64,000 nucleotides of DNA, from contig NC_029527.1 in assembly GCF_001577835.2 (NCBI RefSeq), positions 1,450,809 through 1,514,808 of the forward strand, given 5' to 3'. Shown piece after piece: positions 31,957-42,093 of this stretch. Both the position numbers and the translations under genes were made by a program. The notes beneath the pieces are model-generated. The model worked only from the letters and a program-made list of their open reading frames with translations. It had not been told where the DNA came from and made no database searches. This DNA is from Coturnix japonica. Taxonomy: Eukaryota; Chordata; Aves; Galliformes; Phasianidae. How positions within the stretch are numbered: the stretch's first letter is position 1; the number at the start of each line of letters is the position of its first letter.

Positions 31957-34952
31957 TCAGCCGCTCGGCTCGTTGGGGGTCTCGGCGGCAGCTGCGGCGT
32001 CCCCGGCCCCGTTACACGTGTCGGCGGCCGGGCTGGGAGCTGGCGGGGCCGCGGCGTCCGTGGCGGCGGCTGCGGCGGTGGTGGTGGTGGTAGTGGTGGT
32101 GGTAGTGGTGGTAGTAGCGGCGGTGGAAGCGGTGGTAGCGGTGGCTGCGGGGGCCGACTCCGTCTGCTCGGGCGCCCGCAGCCGCTTCATGAGCGTGGTC
32201 ACTCGCACGGCTTTCTGCGGGGACGACAGCGCGTCAGGACCCCCCGGGGGGAAACTGAGGCACCGGGCTGCGCCCACCCACCTTCCACTTGGCCCTGGCG
32301 AAGTTCTTCTCGATCTGGGCGCAGACGCCGTCCTTGATGTTCTTGTCGGAGGCGGCGTTGCCAGAGATCCTGGGGGGAGGAAGGAGGTGGTGAGCGGCCC
32401 TCACTGCCTTCCCCAGACCCCCCCGTGCCACCGCAACCCCTCACCATTCATGAGAGATGGCCTCCTCTGCCGTGATCCGCTGGTCCTGCTCCACCTCCAT
32501 CAGTCGTGTCACCAGCTCCTTGGCTGGGGTCAGGACGGTCAGCGCTGGGGGGACACACAGGGACCCCGTACCCACCTCCCCCCTCCTCAGGTACTATGTC
32601 TCACCAGCCTGTGAGATGTCATCCCAATAGGGTGGGTCGAACTCGTAGTCCCCAGCCAGGATTTTGCGGAAGAGGTTCTTGTCGTGGTTCTCATAGTCAT
32701 CCTCATCTGCCTCCTCGTAGAAGGGGGGGTTCCCCGAGAGCCTGCAGGATGTGTGTTCAGTGCCCTCCTCCCACAACCCAGAGCACCCCAGCCCCAGCCC
32801 CACACTCACAGGATGTACATGATGACACCAATGGCCCAGCAGTCCACCGGCCGCCCGTACCGCTGCCGTCCCACCACCTCTGGAGCTACAGAACACAGGA
32901 TGGTGGTAGGGGGACCTGTTCTGCTCTGGGGTCTCCAGACACCAAGTTCCCCCACTGGGAAACCCATCCCCCTGTACCCGATTTGCTCCTCCAGGGTGGC
33001 CATGCATGGTGCGTCCCAACAGGTCACCCGTGAGCAGCAGGAGGGACCCAGTGTGGGTAATTGGAATGATGGAGAGCAGGAGGAACCCATAGGGAGGAAC
33101 CATGGATGGGTCCTTGAGGTGATAGGAAGCAGGAAGAACCCTTTGGGAGGAATCAGGATGGGTGCCTGGGGTGATGGGGAGCAGGAGGGACCCGTTGTGA
33201 GCATCCGATTGCTTCTCTGTGTGATGGGAAGTGGGAGTAACCCACCAGGGACACACAGGAACCCACAGAGAGCAGTCAGCAGCAGGGACCCGATGGGAGC
33301 TCTTAGGATGGGTGCTGGGGAGCAGGAGGGACCCCCAGGGTGCAGCCAGCATCAGCTGCAGGGTGATGTGAATGGGAGAGAACTGCCAGGAGCACCCAGG
33401 ATGGGTCCCTGAGTGATGGACACTCATCAGAAGCAACCAGGGTCATCATGATGGACGCACTAGGAGGGCAGGGACCTGCCAGAATGCTGACCCTGAGACA
33501 GGCAGTCTGTGCCCCCCACCCCCTCTCTGTGCCTGCCCAGCTCGCCCTCACCCAGGTACTCAGGGGTGCCACAGGGCTCCTTGATGAGGCCGTTCTCCAG
33601 CTTGGCCAGGTGGAAGTCGCTGATGACGATCTTGGAGTTCTTCAGGCGGTTGTAGTACACCAGGTTCTCCAGCTGCCAGCACAGGGAATGTGAGCGTGAC
33701 GGGGCTGCAAAAGCACCCATAGGTGCCTGGGCCCACCAGGGACCCCCAGCGCCCACCTTGAGGTTCCTGTGAACGATCTTGAGGGAGTGCAGGTACGCGA
33801 CGGCCTCCAGCACCTGCCGGATGACGTTGCTGGTGTCCTTCTCTGAGTAGTAGCCCTGGTCCAGGATCCAGTCGAAAACCTCCCGGCCCGTGGCCCTGCC
33901 GGTGCCAAGAGCAGGCTGTGGTGGCCCCACAGCACGGCGCCCACCCTCCTCCTCACGCTATGCTTACAGCTCCAGGAAGATGAAGTACTCCTTGCGCGTG
34001 ATGTAGACGTCCACCAGCTGCAGGATGTTGGGGTGCTTCACCCTGCGGCACCCATAGGACAGTGGTGGCAATGGATGGATGGAAGCATGGATGGGTGCTG
34101 CCTGACCACCCGTGGGGACTGACCCAACCCCCCCTCGGCCCCGGCACTCACATTTTCAGGATGATGATCTCATTCTTGGCTGCCTTCCTCACCTTGCGCC
34201 CGTCCCGCTTCAGGAACTTCTTGCAGGTGTACAGCTTGCCCGACGTCTTCTCCTTCGCCCGGAAGATTTCACAGAACTCCTCCCTTCAAGGAGGATAAGC
34301 AAGGGATAAGCAAAGGATTAGGAAAGCAGGGGGGTCAAGAAAAAGCCCTTTCCCTGCTACAGGGCCACATGGGCTCCTGGAGCATCCTGCAGGATGGCCC
34401 CTGTCCCTGCACAGAGCTCACGGCCGGATGGATGCTGCAGAACTATCAATACTGAGCTGCACAGCAGCATTCCTCCACACTACTGTTAACGCCGCATTTG
34501 AGAAGGCAGGAGGTGAGAAAACTTCCCCAGAGCCCCTTCCTCCGCCACCGCCGGAGCAGACGGTCCTGCCTTGGGGAAGTGCACCGGGGAGCCGCGATTT
34601 TGAGGAACTGCTGCAATCCCAGCAGATATTTGAGAGGGAGGAGGGAGGGTTAACCGCAGGCGCCAGGCTGCGGCGAGCAGCAGCAGCAGCCTCAGCACCG
34701 GCAGCGATTCTGTGCTCAGAGCAGACGGCAAAAACCCTCCTGGAATCAGCACTCGTTGGAGGGAACGCACCCCAGCCCCAAAGGCACCGCGCTCCCCAAG
34801 AGGTGCAGGGTGGGGGTCCCCATGGGCGCTCCTGGGGCTGGGCAGGGATGCACTCACGTTTTGATGACCTGGCCCAGGTCATATCTGTCGGTCACCTCGG
34901 ACGGTTGGTTGTAGTCTTTCTTGTCCCCCAGTGTCACGCAGCCAAACGGCAT
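31957..34952 (-). CDS. CAMKV: CaM kinase-like vesicle-associated pseudokinase
   Basis: CAMKV is a vesicle-associated, calmodulin-binding pseudokinase of neurons needed for spine maintenance. Ten coding exons: 34952-34858, 34283-34152, 34042-33968, 33895-33757, 33672-33552, 32885-32810, 32741-32605, 32523-32445, 32369-32282 and 32214-31957. All phases agree, giving 399 residues; the start is MPFGCVTLGDKKDYNQPSEV, as in human. The kinase-fold Lys is in YTCKKF, but the catalytic loop is HRN rather than HRD and the metal-binding motif is SDFH rather than DFG, matching the known pseudokinase. The calmodulin-binding region FARAKWKKAVRVTTLMKRLR is intact. The C-tail is only about 75 residues after that, with a poly-Thr run, where human has a longer ATDGS-repeat tail (501 residues in total). 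The exon 2 acceptor is GAAG, weak but phase-consistent. Confidence 0.96.
32064..32140. repeat. CAMKV: Triplet repeat coding the CAMKV poly-Thr tract
   Basis: Plus-strand GGT/AGT/GGC triplets read on the minus strand as ACC/ACT/GCC, giving about 13 Thr in a row followed by Ala. It lies in the last CAMKV exon, so length changes here alter the protein tail without a frameshift. Confidence 0.9.
33035..33440. repeat. Degenerate ~50-bp minisatellite in CAMKV intron
   Basis: Repeated modules of the form GGTGATGGGGAGCAGGAGGGA, CCC..GGGAG, then AGGATGGGTGCCTGGG recur six to seven times with drift. It accounts for most of the intron between the exons at 33552 and 32885. Confidence 0.75.
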
Positions 34953-34966
34953 CGCAGGGCCCAGTG

Positions 34967-37338
34967 CTGCAGAGGCAGAGGAGCCGTGAGAGCCCCAGCC
35001 CCGCTGCCCGCACCCATCCCTCCTGAGCAGCATAAAACCTGACAGAGTGCAGCCCATCCCCGTGGCGTCCGGCCGCTCTGCCCCACCAGCTTTGCAGCTT
35101 GGTAACAAATCTATTCCATAGGCAGAGCCATGAGCAGCTCGCCGGGTGGTGTGGCGAGTAGACTGGTTCCTCAGCCCCATTTTGCCCTGTGGTGATGCTT
35201 TTTCAGCTCCAGCATCGCCTGCTGCATGCTGCCACCCTGCCCTTCGGGGATGGTGTTGTGCCCTCTGCCTTCCTGGCAGGATCCCTCCAATCCCAGCCCC
35301 TTCTCTGGAGCTTGCTGCCAAAAAAACCCGTTCCCAGAAAGTGATTTTTTTTTCCTCTTTCCCATCCCGTTCAGGGAGGAAGTTTGAACGGATGTTATTT
35401 TCTGATGCTTCAGGAAGAGAAGGGCTCCGTGGCCCCGCTCAGCCTGAGCGGGACGTCCAACGGGATGCTGGTGTGGTGCCTGAGGCACCGATCGCCCCCA
35501 GCTCCCGGGATGACAAGCCGTGCCGTGCCGCACCGCACCGCGCTGCCAGCACCCGCCGCCCCGGTCCCGGTGGCAGGATGGCGGAGCGGGATGCAGGAGC
35601 CGGCGCGGCGGGTACCCAAGCGCTGAGCCTGTTGCTATGGCGATGGGAGCTGAAGATGCAGAAAGCGGCACATCCTGCGGCGGGGGCAGGGACGGGCAGC
35701 ACCCGCAGCACCCGACCTGCTGCGCTGCGCAGCCCCGGCAATGCCGCGCCGACCCCCGATGGGGGCCTTGTCTGTGGCACCATGTGCGGGCACAGGGATG
35801 ATCCCTGGGGTGGGTGACCCCGAGGGGGGTGTGGGGACAGAGATGCAGGGGTGTGGGGATGCTCCATCGTGCGCTCGCTGCCTCCATCCAGCCCTGCCTG
35901 CGGGATGGGAGCCCCTCGCTGTGCAGCACCAGGGCATCAGCCTGTGCCAGGTGAGAGCAGCCGGCCCCATCGCACTCAGAGTGCGCCCACTCCCAAAAGA
36001 GAAGCAAAGCACCCGTGGGTGCAGAAGAACTCAACCCCAAGCTACAGACCTGCTGAAGCCTCCCTGGCTTCCCTGGGCTCAGCCCAACAGGGGACATGCC
36101 CTGCCTGACTCCTCCGAGTGTCCCCGTGCCACACAACGCAGGCTGTGCCGTGCCGCTGCCCCTGGGCGAGGGGACGAGGGCTGTCCCCGCAGCCAGTGGC
36201 CGGCTGGGAGGGCTGGGATGATGAGCTGCCGGCGTGCTGCGTGGATGAGCCATGCAGGGACCCGATGGGATGACAGATAGGGATCTGATTGCTGCCTCTG
36301 CAAGCGCTCGGCTGACCTGCGCCCATCCCAGCAGCTCCTGCTGGCTGAGCGGGTGCCATCCTGCCGGGCTGAGCACCGTCCTCTGCCCCGGGTCAGCATC
36401 CCCGGCATGTCCTGCAGGTGAGAGCTGGGCGCAGCAGGGAGGCTGGATGCTGCTCTGGCACCCGCACGCAGCCGGCCCCCCCCCCCTTCTGAAGCAGCTA
36501 ATTTGGGAGCAGAAGCAACAGCGGGTGTAAGACAATAGCGGGAGGTGGGTGGCCGGGTGCGGACGGGATGACGCAGCCGTGCAGCCCTCACCAGCATCCC
36601 CCCAGCATCCCGGAGCTCAGCTCTGCCCCACGGCTCGGGGACCCCCAGCTGCAGCTCAGCCAGCCTCACCTGCAGCCCCTCGCACCTGCAGCCCCCAGCC
36701 GCGCTGCCAGAGGGTCCCCGCCGCACCCCCCATCCCACGAGAGTGCTGTAGCAGAGGAAAGCGGACACAAGCGTCCACAGTGCGGGCGGCAGCAGAGTGG
36801 AGGGGCTACGGGAGCCCGCAGCGCTGCACCCAAAGGGAGCTCCTGGGATGCGGACAGAGACGGGGCCGGGGGGTCCCTACAGCCCGGTGCCCCCCAACCA
36901 GGATGCATCTGCCCAGGAGCGAGCTGGGGGCTGCAGCAGCGGAGAGCGGGCGGGGAAGGATACAAAGCTTGTCCGGCAGCGATGGGATGGGGTGGGGTGT
37001 GGTGGGATGCGATGGGACGGGACGAGATGAGGTGGTACGGGATGCGGTGGGATGAATGGGATGGACGGGGATGGAGCGGGGTTGGGACGGGACGGCAGCT
37101 CGGCCGCCCGCCGGGGTCGGGGAAGGCGGCAGCGGGGGGCGGCGCGGGGCGGCCGTCGGGGCGCACACGGGCACGGCACGGGGGGATGAGGCACGGATAC
37201 GGAGGGGCAGCCCCGGGCCAACACATGGCGATCCCCAGCGACGCCCCCGGCCCGGCCCAGCAGCCCCACGCCCCGAGGGCGGCACGGTTCAGCCCGGCTC
37301 GGCTCGGCATCCCCCCGGGGCCGTCCCGCCGCGCTCAC
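34967..37338. other. CAMKV 5' intron, no other gene
   Basis: About 2.4 kb of GC-rich intron between the presumed non-coding exon and the first coding exon. Long open frames exist because stop codons are rare in GC-rich DNA; none resembles a known protein. Nothing else is supported. Confidence 0.6.
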
Positions 37339-37620
37339 CTCTCGCCTCTCCGACAGCAACGGGGGGCGCGGCCCGGGGCCGCCGCTCTTGGGGAGCCGCG
37401 CGGTGCCGGGCGGTGCGGAGCGGTGCGAAGCCGAGCCGAGCCGAGCCGAGCCGAGCCGAGCACCGCCGTCGCTCCGTCGCGGCGCGGCCCCGCGCGCCCG
37501 GCGCGGCAATTGGGGGGGGTGGGGCCGCCGGGTGCCGCCCCTCCTCCGGTGGGGTCCCCCCGCCCCTCCCGTGACGTAACCCCAAACTTTGCGACCCGCC
37601 CCCTCTTGGTGCGGGAGCCG
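37050..37620 (-). promoter_or_regulatory. CAMKV: CAMKV CpG-island promoter and probable non-coding exon 1
   Basis: The stretch is extremely GC- and CpG-rich. On the minus strand GGCGAGAG|GTGAGCG gives a good donor at 37338-37332, so a non-coding first exon probably ends at 37339. The coding exon has its own acceptor at 34966 (CTGCAG), 14 nt before the ATG, which requires such an upstream exon. A CRE-like TGACGTAA lies at 37572-37579. GCCGA pentamers (37428-37464) fall in the presumed exon or core promoter. Confidence 0.65.
37428..37464. repeat. GCCGA pentamer repeat
   Basis: About seven perfect copies of GCCGA in the CAMKV CpG island. Confidence 0.9.
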
Positions 37621-37740
37621 CCACCCACGGGAGTGGGGTGCGTGGCATCGCTGTGACACCGCGAGGGGTGGGGGGATGCGGGGACACCTAAAGGGATGGA
37701 GCGCTGGGACAGCTGCAGCCAACGGAGTGACATCATGGGC

Positions 37741-38510
37741 AGCGAGTGGGGTGGGGTGGGATGGGATGGGATGGGATGGGATGGGATGGGATGGGATGGG
37801 ATGGATGGGATGGGATGGGATGGAGGGGATGGGGTGGATGAGTTGGGATGGATGGGATATGGAAGGACAGGTCAGGGTAGGACAGAGGAAGTAAGATGGA
37901 CCGAGGTGAGTTGGATGGAATGGGTGTAATGGGATGGGATGGATGGAATGGTGTGCGTAGGATGGGACAGGATGGGGTGGGATGGATCAGAACGGGTGGG
38001 ATGGGGTGGATGAGGTGTGATAGGACGGGACAGGACATTTGGAGGAGATAGGATGGATTGGGATGGATTTGATGGGATTGATGTGATGAGCTGGAGTTGG
38101 ATGGATAATATGGATTGGGATGATTGGGAGGGGTTGGATAGGGTGAGTGTGATGGGATAGAGAGGGATCGATGGTATGGATTGGGATGATTGGGATGGGG
38201 CTAATAGGATGGATGGGATGGAAGTAGATGAATGAGATAGGATGGGGTGGATGGGATGGTGCGATGGGATGAGTGGTATGGCTGGGATGGAATGGGTAGG
38301 ATGGGTCAGGACAGGATCTGATAGGACAGTGGAAGAGATGGGATGGAATGGTATGCGTTAGATGGGATGGGATGGATGAGGTGGGACAAGGTGGGATGAG
38401 TGGGATGGGATAGGATAAGATAAAATAGGATAGGACAGCACAAGGTGGGATGGATTAAACAGAATAAAGATGGGTGGGATGGAATGGGATGGAATAGGAA
38501 GAGTGCAACC
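37741..38510. repeat. GGGAT/GGATG tandem array
   Basis: A pentamer-based simple repeat, perfect GGGAT copies at about 37765-37800 and progressively degenerate up to about 38510. The plus strand is G-rich and the minus strand reads as CATCC-type repeats. It lies just upstream of the CAMKV promoter. Confidence 0.95.
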
Positions 38511-38589
38511 CTGCTGGAGCTGGGCACTTTCCTTCAGGCTCCGTCCTTCTCGCCCTGACTGCTCACAGACCCTTGTCAAGACCCAGAGC

Positions 38590-38780
38590 CCCCACAGCCC
38601 CGGCCTCACTGCCACGCACACCATGTAATTAACAGCGCGTGAGCTCGGGGGAATTAGCAGAGCGCCGTACATTGAGCTTCTAATCAAGAGTTTAATCACA
38701 CAGCCTGGAAGCAGCGCACGGCTCTGTTATTAATCTTTGCCCACCCGGGATCCTGGAGTGTAACTCACAATTACTCAGCA
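38590..38780. promoter_or_regulatory. Candidate conserved non-coding element between CAMKV and MST1R
   Basis: A sharp change from tandem repeat to unique DNA with homeodomain-type cores (GTAATTAAC, CTAATCA, TTTAATCAC, TTATTAATC) and no CR1 signature. I infer a possible enhancer; the sequence alone does not prove it. Confidence 0.35.
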
Positions 38781-39035
38781 GTGCCCGCTCTGCTCTGGGG
38801 CTGCCCCACAGATGCTGTATGCGCGAGGGGCAGAACGGTGCTGTGCTGCACTGCTCTGCCTGTTGGCATGAGCTCTGTGCCTGCAGCAGAACAGCTCTGG
38901 GCCCCATAGTGCCTCCAGCCCTGGCTCAGCCTGGGCTCCCATCCCAGCCAGCACCTTGCTGTGTGGCAATGGGCTCTGCTGAGCTTTTGTGCCTGCTGTG
39001 CCCTGTTCTGCTGCCCCATGTGTCCTGCATCCCAG

Positions 39036-39765
39036 GGTTGTGAAGGAATGGCCTCTTGTAGCTGCTGAGCTGTTCTCCATTGTGTTTGAAAAGTCCTGTC
39101 TGTCAGGAGGTGCCCCCAGAGACTGGAAAAAGGCAAACATCGCTGCCATGTCTAAGGAAGGGAGCAAGGAGGACCTGAGGAATTCCAGGCCAGCAAACCT
39201 CACCTCTGTGCCTGGGAAGGTCATGGAGCAGATCCTGCTGGATGACACACTAAGGCACATGAGAGGTGACCAGGTGACCCGAGACAGCCAGCACAGCTTT
39301 GCCAGGGGCTGATGGTGCCTGACCTGTCTGGTGGCCTTTGTGATGGAGTGACAGCATTGGTGGACAAAGGAAGGGCAACTGATGTCATCTACCTGAATTC
39401 ATGCAAGGCCTTTGACAGTCCTGCACCACATCCCTATCTCTAACTAGGAGAGAGACATGTAGGAGGGAGAGTGACTTTTTATGTGGTCTGACAGTGATAG
39501 GACAAGGGGGAATGGCTTTAAACTAAAAGAGGGAAGATTAGGTGAGATGTTTGGGATGTTAGGGGTCAGTTATTTGCTCAGAGGGCAGTGAGGTGCTGGC
39601 AGTGCTGCCCAGAGCTGTGGGTGCCATCCCTGGAGGTGCCCCATGCTATGGAGGGGCCCTGAGCAGCCTGAGCTGAGGGACAGCCAGCCCACGGCAGGGG
39701 TGGTGTTGGAGCTCAATGGTCTTTAAGATCCCCTCCAACCTAATCCATTCCATCCCACCACCCCT
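39036..39765 (+). mobile_element. CR1 LINE fragment with reverse transcriptase remnant
   Basis: Translated, 39120-39312 reads WKKANIAAMSKEGSKEDL, then a segment with LTSVPGKVMEQILL, the conserved early part of CR1 reverse transcriptase. Later DNA (39360-39430) matches the DVIYLD-ACKAFD region with a disturbed frame. The 3' portion has GAGGTGCTGGCAGTGCTGCC, AGCAGCCTGAGCTGAGGGAC and CCCCTCCAACCTAATCCATT. It is an internally deleted, dead LINE copy. Confidence 0.9.
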
Positions 39766-40339
39766 TTCACTCTCACCCTATACCCCCTCCATCCATCCCA
39801 CCCCCCCTCAGTAACCCCACAGGTGGCAGCTCCATCTCCACCCAGACCCCTGCAGTGCCTGTCAGTGATGGGGGTTCTGGGCTGGGGTCCCACGGCCACC
39901 CCCTGCACTCCACAAACACGAGTGGGGGACGGGGGATTGAGCGTGCCCATGACTCAAGTGCCACGCAGCACCACATCCCTGTGTGCTTGCCATCACTATG
40001 GCAACTGGCAGGCAATCAGCAGTAATTGCGCTGCATGTCGGCCTGGCATTGGGGCCAAATAAAGCCCATCCTCTCCATTCTGCGGGGCAGGAAGGAAAGA
40101 GGGGCAGCAGCTGCCACCCCACTGCTCTTCCTTGGTGTCATGGCCAGCAGCAGCACAGGGTTGCAGGGCTGATCCCTGCTGGGGCACTGGGTGATGGCTG
40201 CTATCTCCATCCAGCCTGAGCCCTGCACCCCCTGTGCTGTGGGGGTGAGGAGGGTCTCAGGGCAGTGGGAGCTCTCATTCTGTCCTCAATATGGTGCTGG
40301 TCTGAGGGACGTTGGGCATTACACACTGCTTCATGGCTG

Positions 40340-40835
40340 CCGGTGGAACAATGTGGTGGTCTTCTGTGATGGAGCGATGGCTTTGGTAGACAAAGGAAGG
40401 GCAACTGATGTCATCTACCTGGACTTGTGCAAGGCCTTTGACATAGTCCTGCACCACATCCTTATCTCTAAGTTGGAGAGATATGGATTTGAAGGCTGGA
40501 CTATTCAACAGATAAAGAATTGGTTGGATGGCCACAGCTAGAGGGCTGTGGTCAATGGCTCCGTGTCCAGGTGCAGGCTGGTGACAAGTGCTGTCCCCCG
40601 GGATTTCTCTTGGGACAACTCTTCTTCATCATCCTTATCAGTGACACAGACAGCAGGATCGAGTGCACACCCAGCACGTCTGCGGATGACACCAAGCTGA
40701 GCGGTGCAGCTGATACATGCAAGGCCAGCTCAGATGGGGCCCTGGGCTGCCTGATCCGGTGGGGGGCAGCCAGACCTCAGCAGGAGGGTGGAACTGGATC
40801 CCCTCCAACCTAAGCCACTCTATGACTGTATGAGC
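40340..40835 (+). mobile_element. CR1 LINE fragment (reverse transcriptase and 3' end)
   Basis: It reads [19 protein letters not shown], then [17 protein letters not shown], a classic CR1 reverse transcriptase stretch, followed by CR1 3' sequence ending CCTCCAACCTAAGCCACTC, then TATGACTGTATGA. It has the same orientation as the copy about 1 kb to the left. Confidence 0.92.
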
Positions 40836-41790
40836 TGCTGGGAATGGAGCCCTGCGGATGCAGGGTGCAGGCAGCCCATCATTGCAGCCAACAAATGCCA
40901 CCCCAGCATGTTCCCAGTCACCATCACCTCCCCTGCAGGGCGGCAGGGCTGCATCCCACTGTCTGTGCGCCCGCAGCCCCGTGCGCAGCCATTCCCGTCT
41001 GAGAGATGGCTCCGATTTTAATAATTAATCCCTGCTAACGACAGCACTTTCCCCAAATAAAACATTTAAAGTGCTGCGTGTGCAAGGCGTGCTGCCGCAG
41101 CGGGACACCCAGGGGCTGTGCTGCAGCCTGCCGGATGGGCACGGAGCGGCACGCTGCCACCATGGGGAAACTGAGGCAACGCTGCTGGGAGCCGGGGCTA
41201 AAAATACACCCCTGAAAGCAGCTGGTGAAGGTGTGAGGTGAGGGGGAGAGATGGACAGCTTCACTAATAGGAGCTGACATGGCCCCGGGCTCCGGTGCCG
41301 CCTCATGAGCAGCCGGGGGGGGGGGGGTTCCTGCCGGTATTGGCTGCGGGGTGTGTGTGGGCAGCCCTGCTCTGCAGGGTATCACTGCTGTCCCCTCCTG
41401 GGCACCGTCCTGCCACGGACTGAGAGCACCCCATGGGGATGCACGCACTCTCCTGGCTGTAACCAGTGAGTTTTGCTTCCTAATTGGGCTGGTTAACCAC
41501 AGGTTTAAGGGCGTCCAGGGGAGGAAATGCACTCCATCAATATTAAAAAGCGTTGGCTTTGAGAGCTCTGGCTCTGAAGTAGCTGCCTGGTGCTGGGCAG
41601 GGGATGCCCCACTGAACAGGGCTGGGGCACCACCTGGGGAACAGCACAAGGATGTGGCTGGGATCAGTGCTGGCATCACCTCCTGGGTGCCCAGATCCCC
41701 ACTGAGTGTCCCCAGGCTGCACAGGAGCAGCGGGTGACCCCATCCCCAATCCCACAAGCAGAGCACACAGCACCAACTGGTGAAAAATAG
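40836..41790. other. Intergenic DNA before the MST1R 3' end
   Basis: No gene is seen. Two AT-rich unique patches, 41010-41080 (with TTTTAATAATTAATCC) and 41460-41560 (with CCTAATTGGGCTGGTTAACC), look like possible conserved non-coding elements. A run of 13 G lies near 41315-41327. Confidence 0.5.
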
Positions 41791-41799
41791 CATTTGGTT

Positions 41800-41805
41800 T
41801 TTATC
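41800..41805 (-). terminator. MST1R: Possible MST1R polyadenylation signal (GATAAA variant)
   Basis: GATAAA on the minus strand about 290 nt after the MST1R stop. No canonical AATAAA lies nearer to the stop. A canonical AATAAA occurs on the plus strand near 41056, which is the wrong strand for this gene. Confidence 0.4.
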
Positions 41806-42093
41806 AAGCCCAAAATGCTGAATTTCCCCAGGGAGGCCCCAAGAACCCCTCAGGGCACATGGTCAGATCAGGGTTCCCCACAGCCCCACACAGGGCCCAC
41901 AGCACCCCAGTGGTGCAGGATGAGCCCTACAGCACCCAGCCAGCATGAGGCCAAGTGGGGGGGACCCCGTGGGACATGGCACAGTCTCAGTGCACAGCAC
42001 AAGACAGCACCCACAGAACACAGCACCCAACCCATAGGGTGGGTGCCCCACAGCCCCCCTTGGGGGAGCGTATCCATGGTGCAAAGCACCCCA

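Noticed and set aside
35171-36535. A 454-residue minus-strand frame between the CAMKV first exons
   Set aside because: The DNA is GC-rich and poor in stops; no family resemblance, and it lies in the CAMKV 5' intron.
36568-37656. A 362-residue plus-strand frame across the CAMKV CpG island
   Set aside because: Composition-driven; it is antisense to the promoter and repeats, with no recognisable domain.
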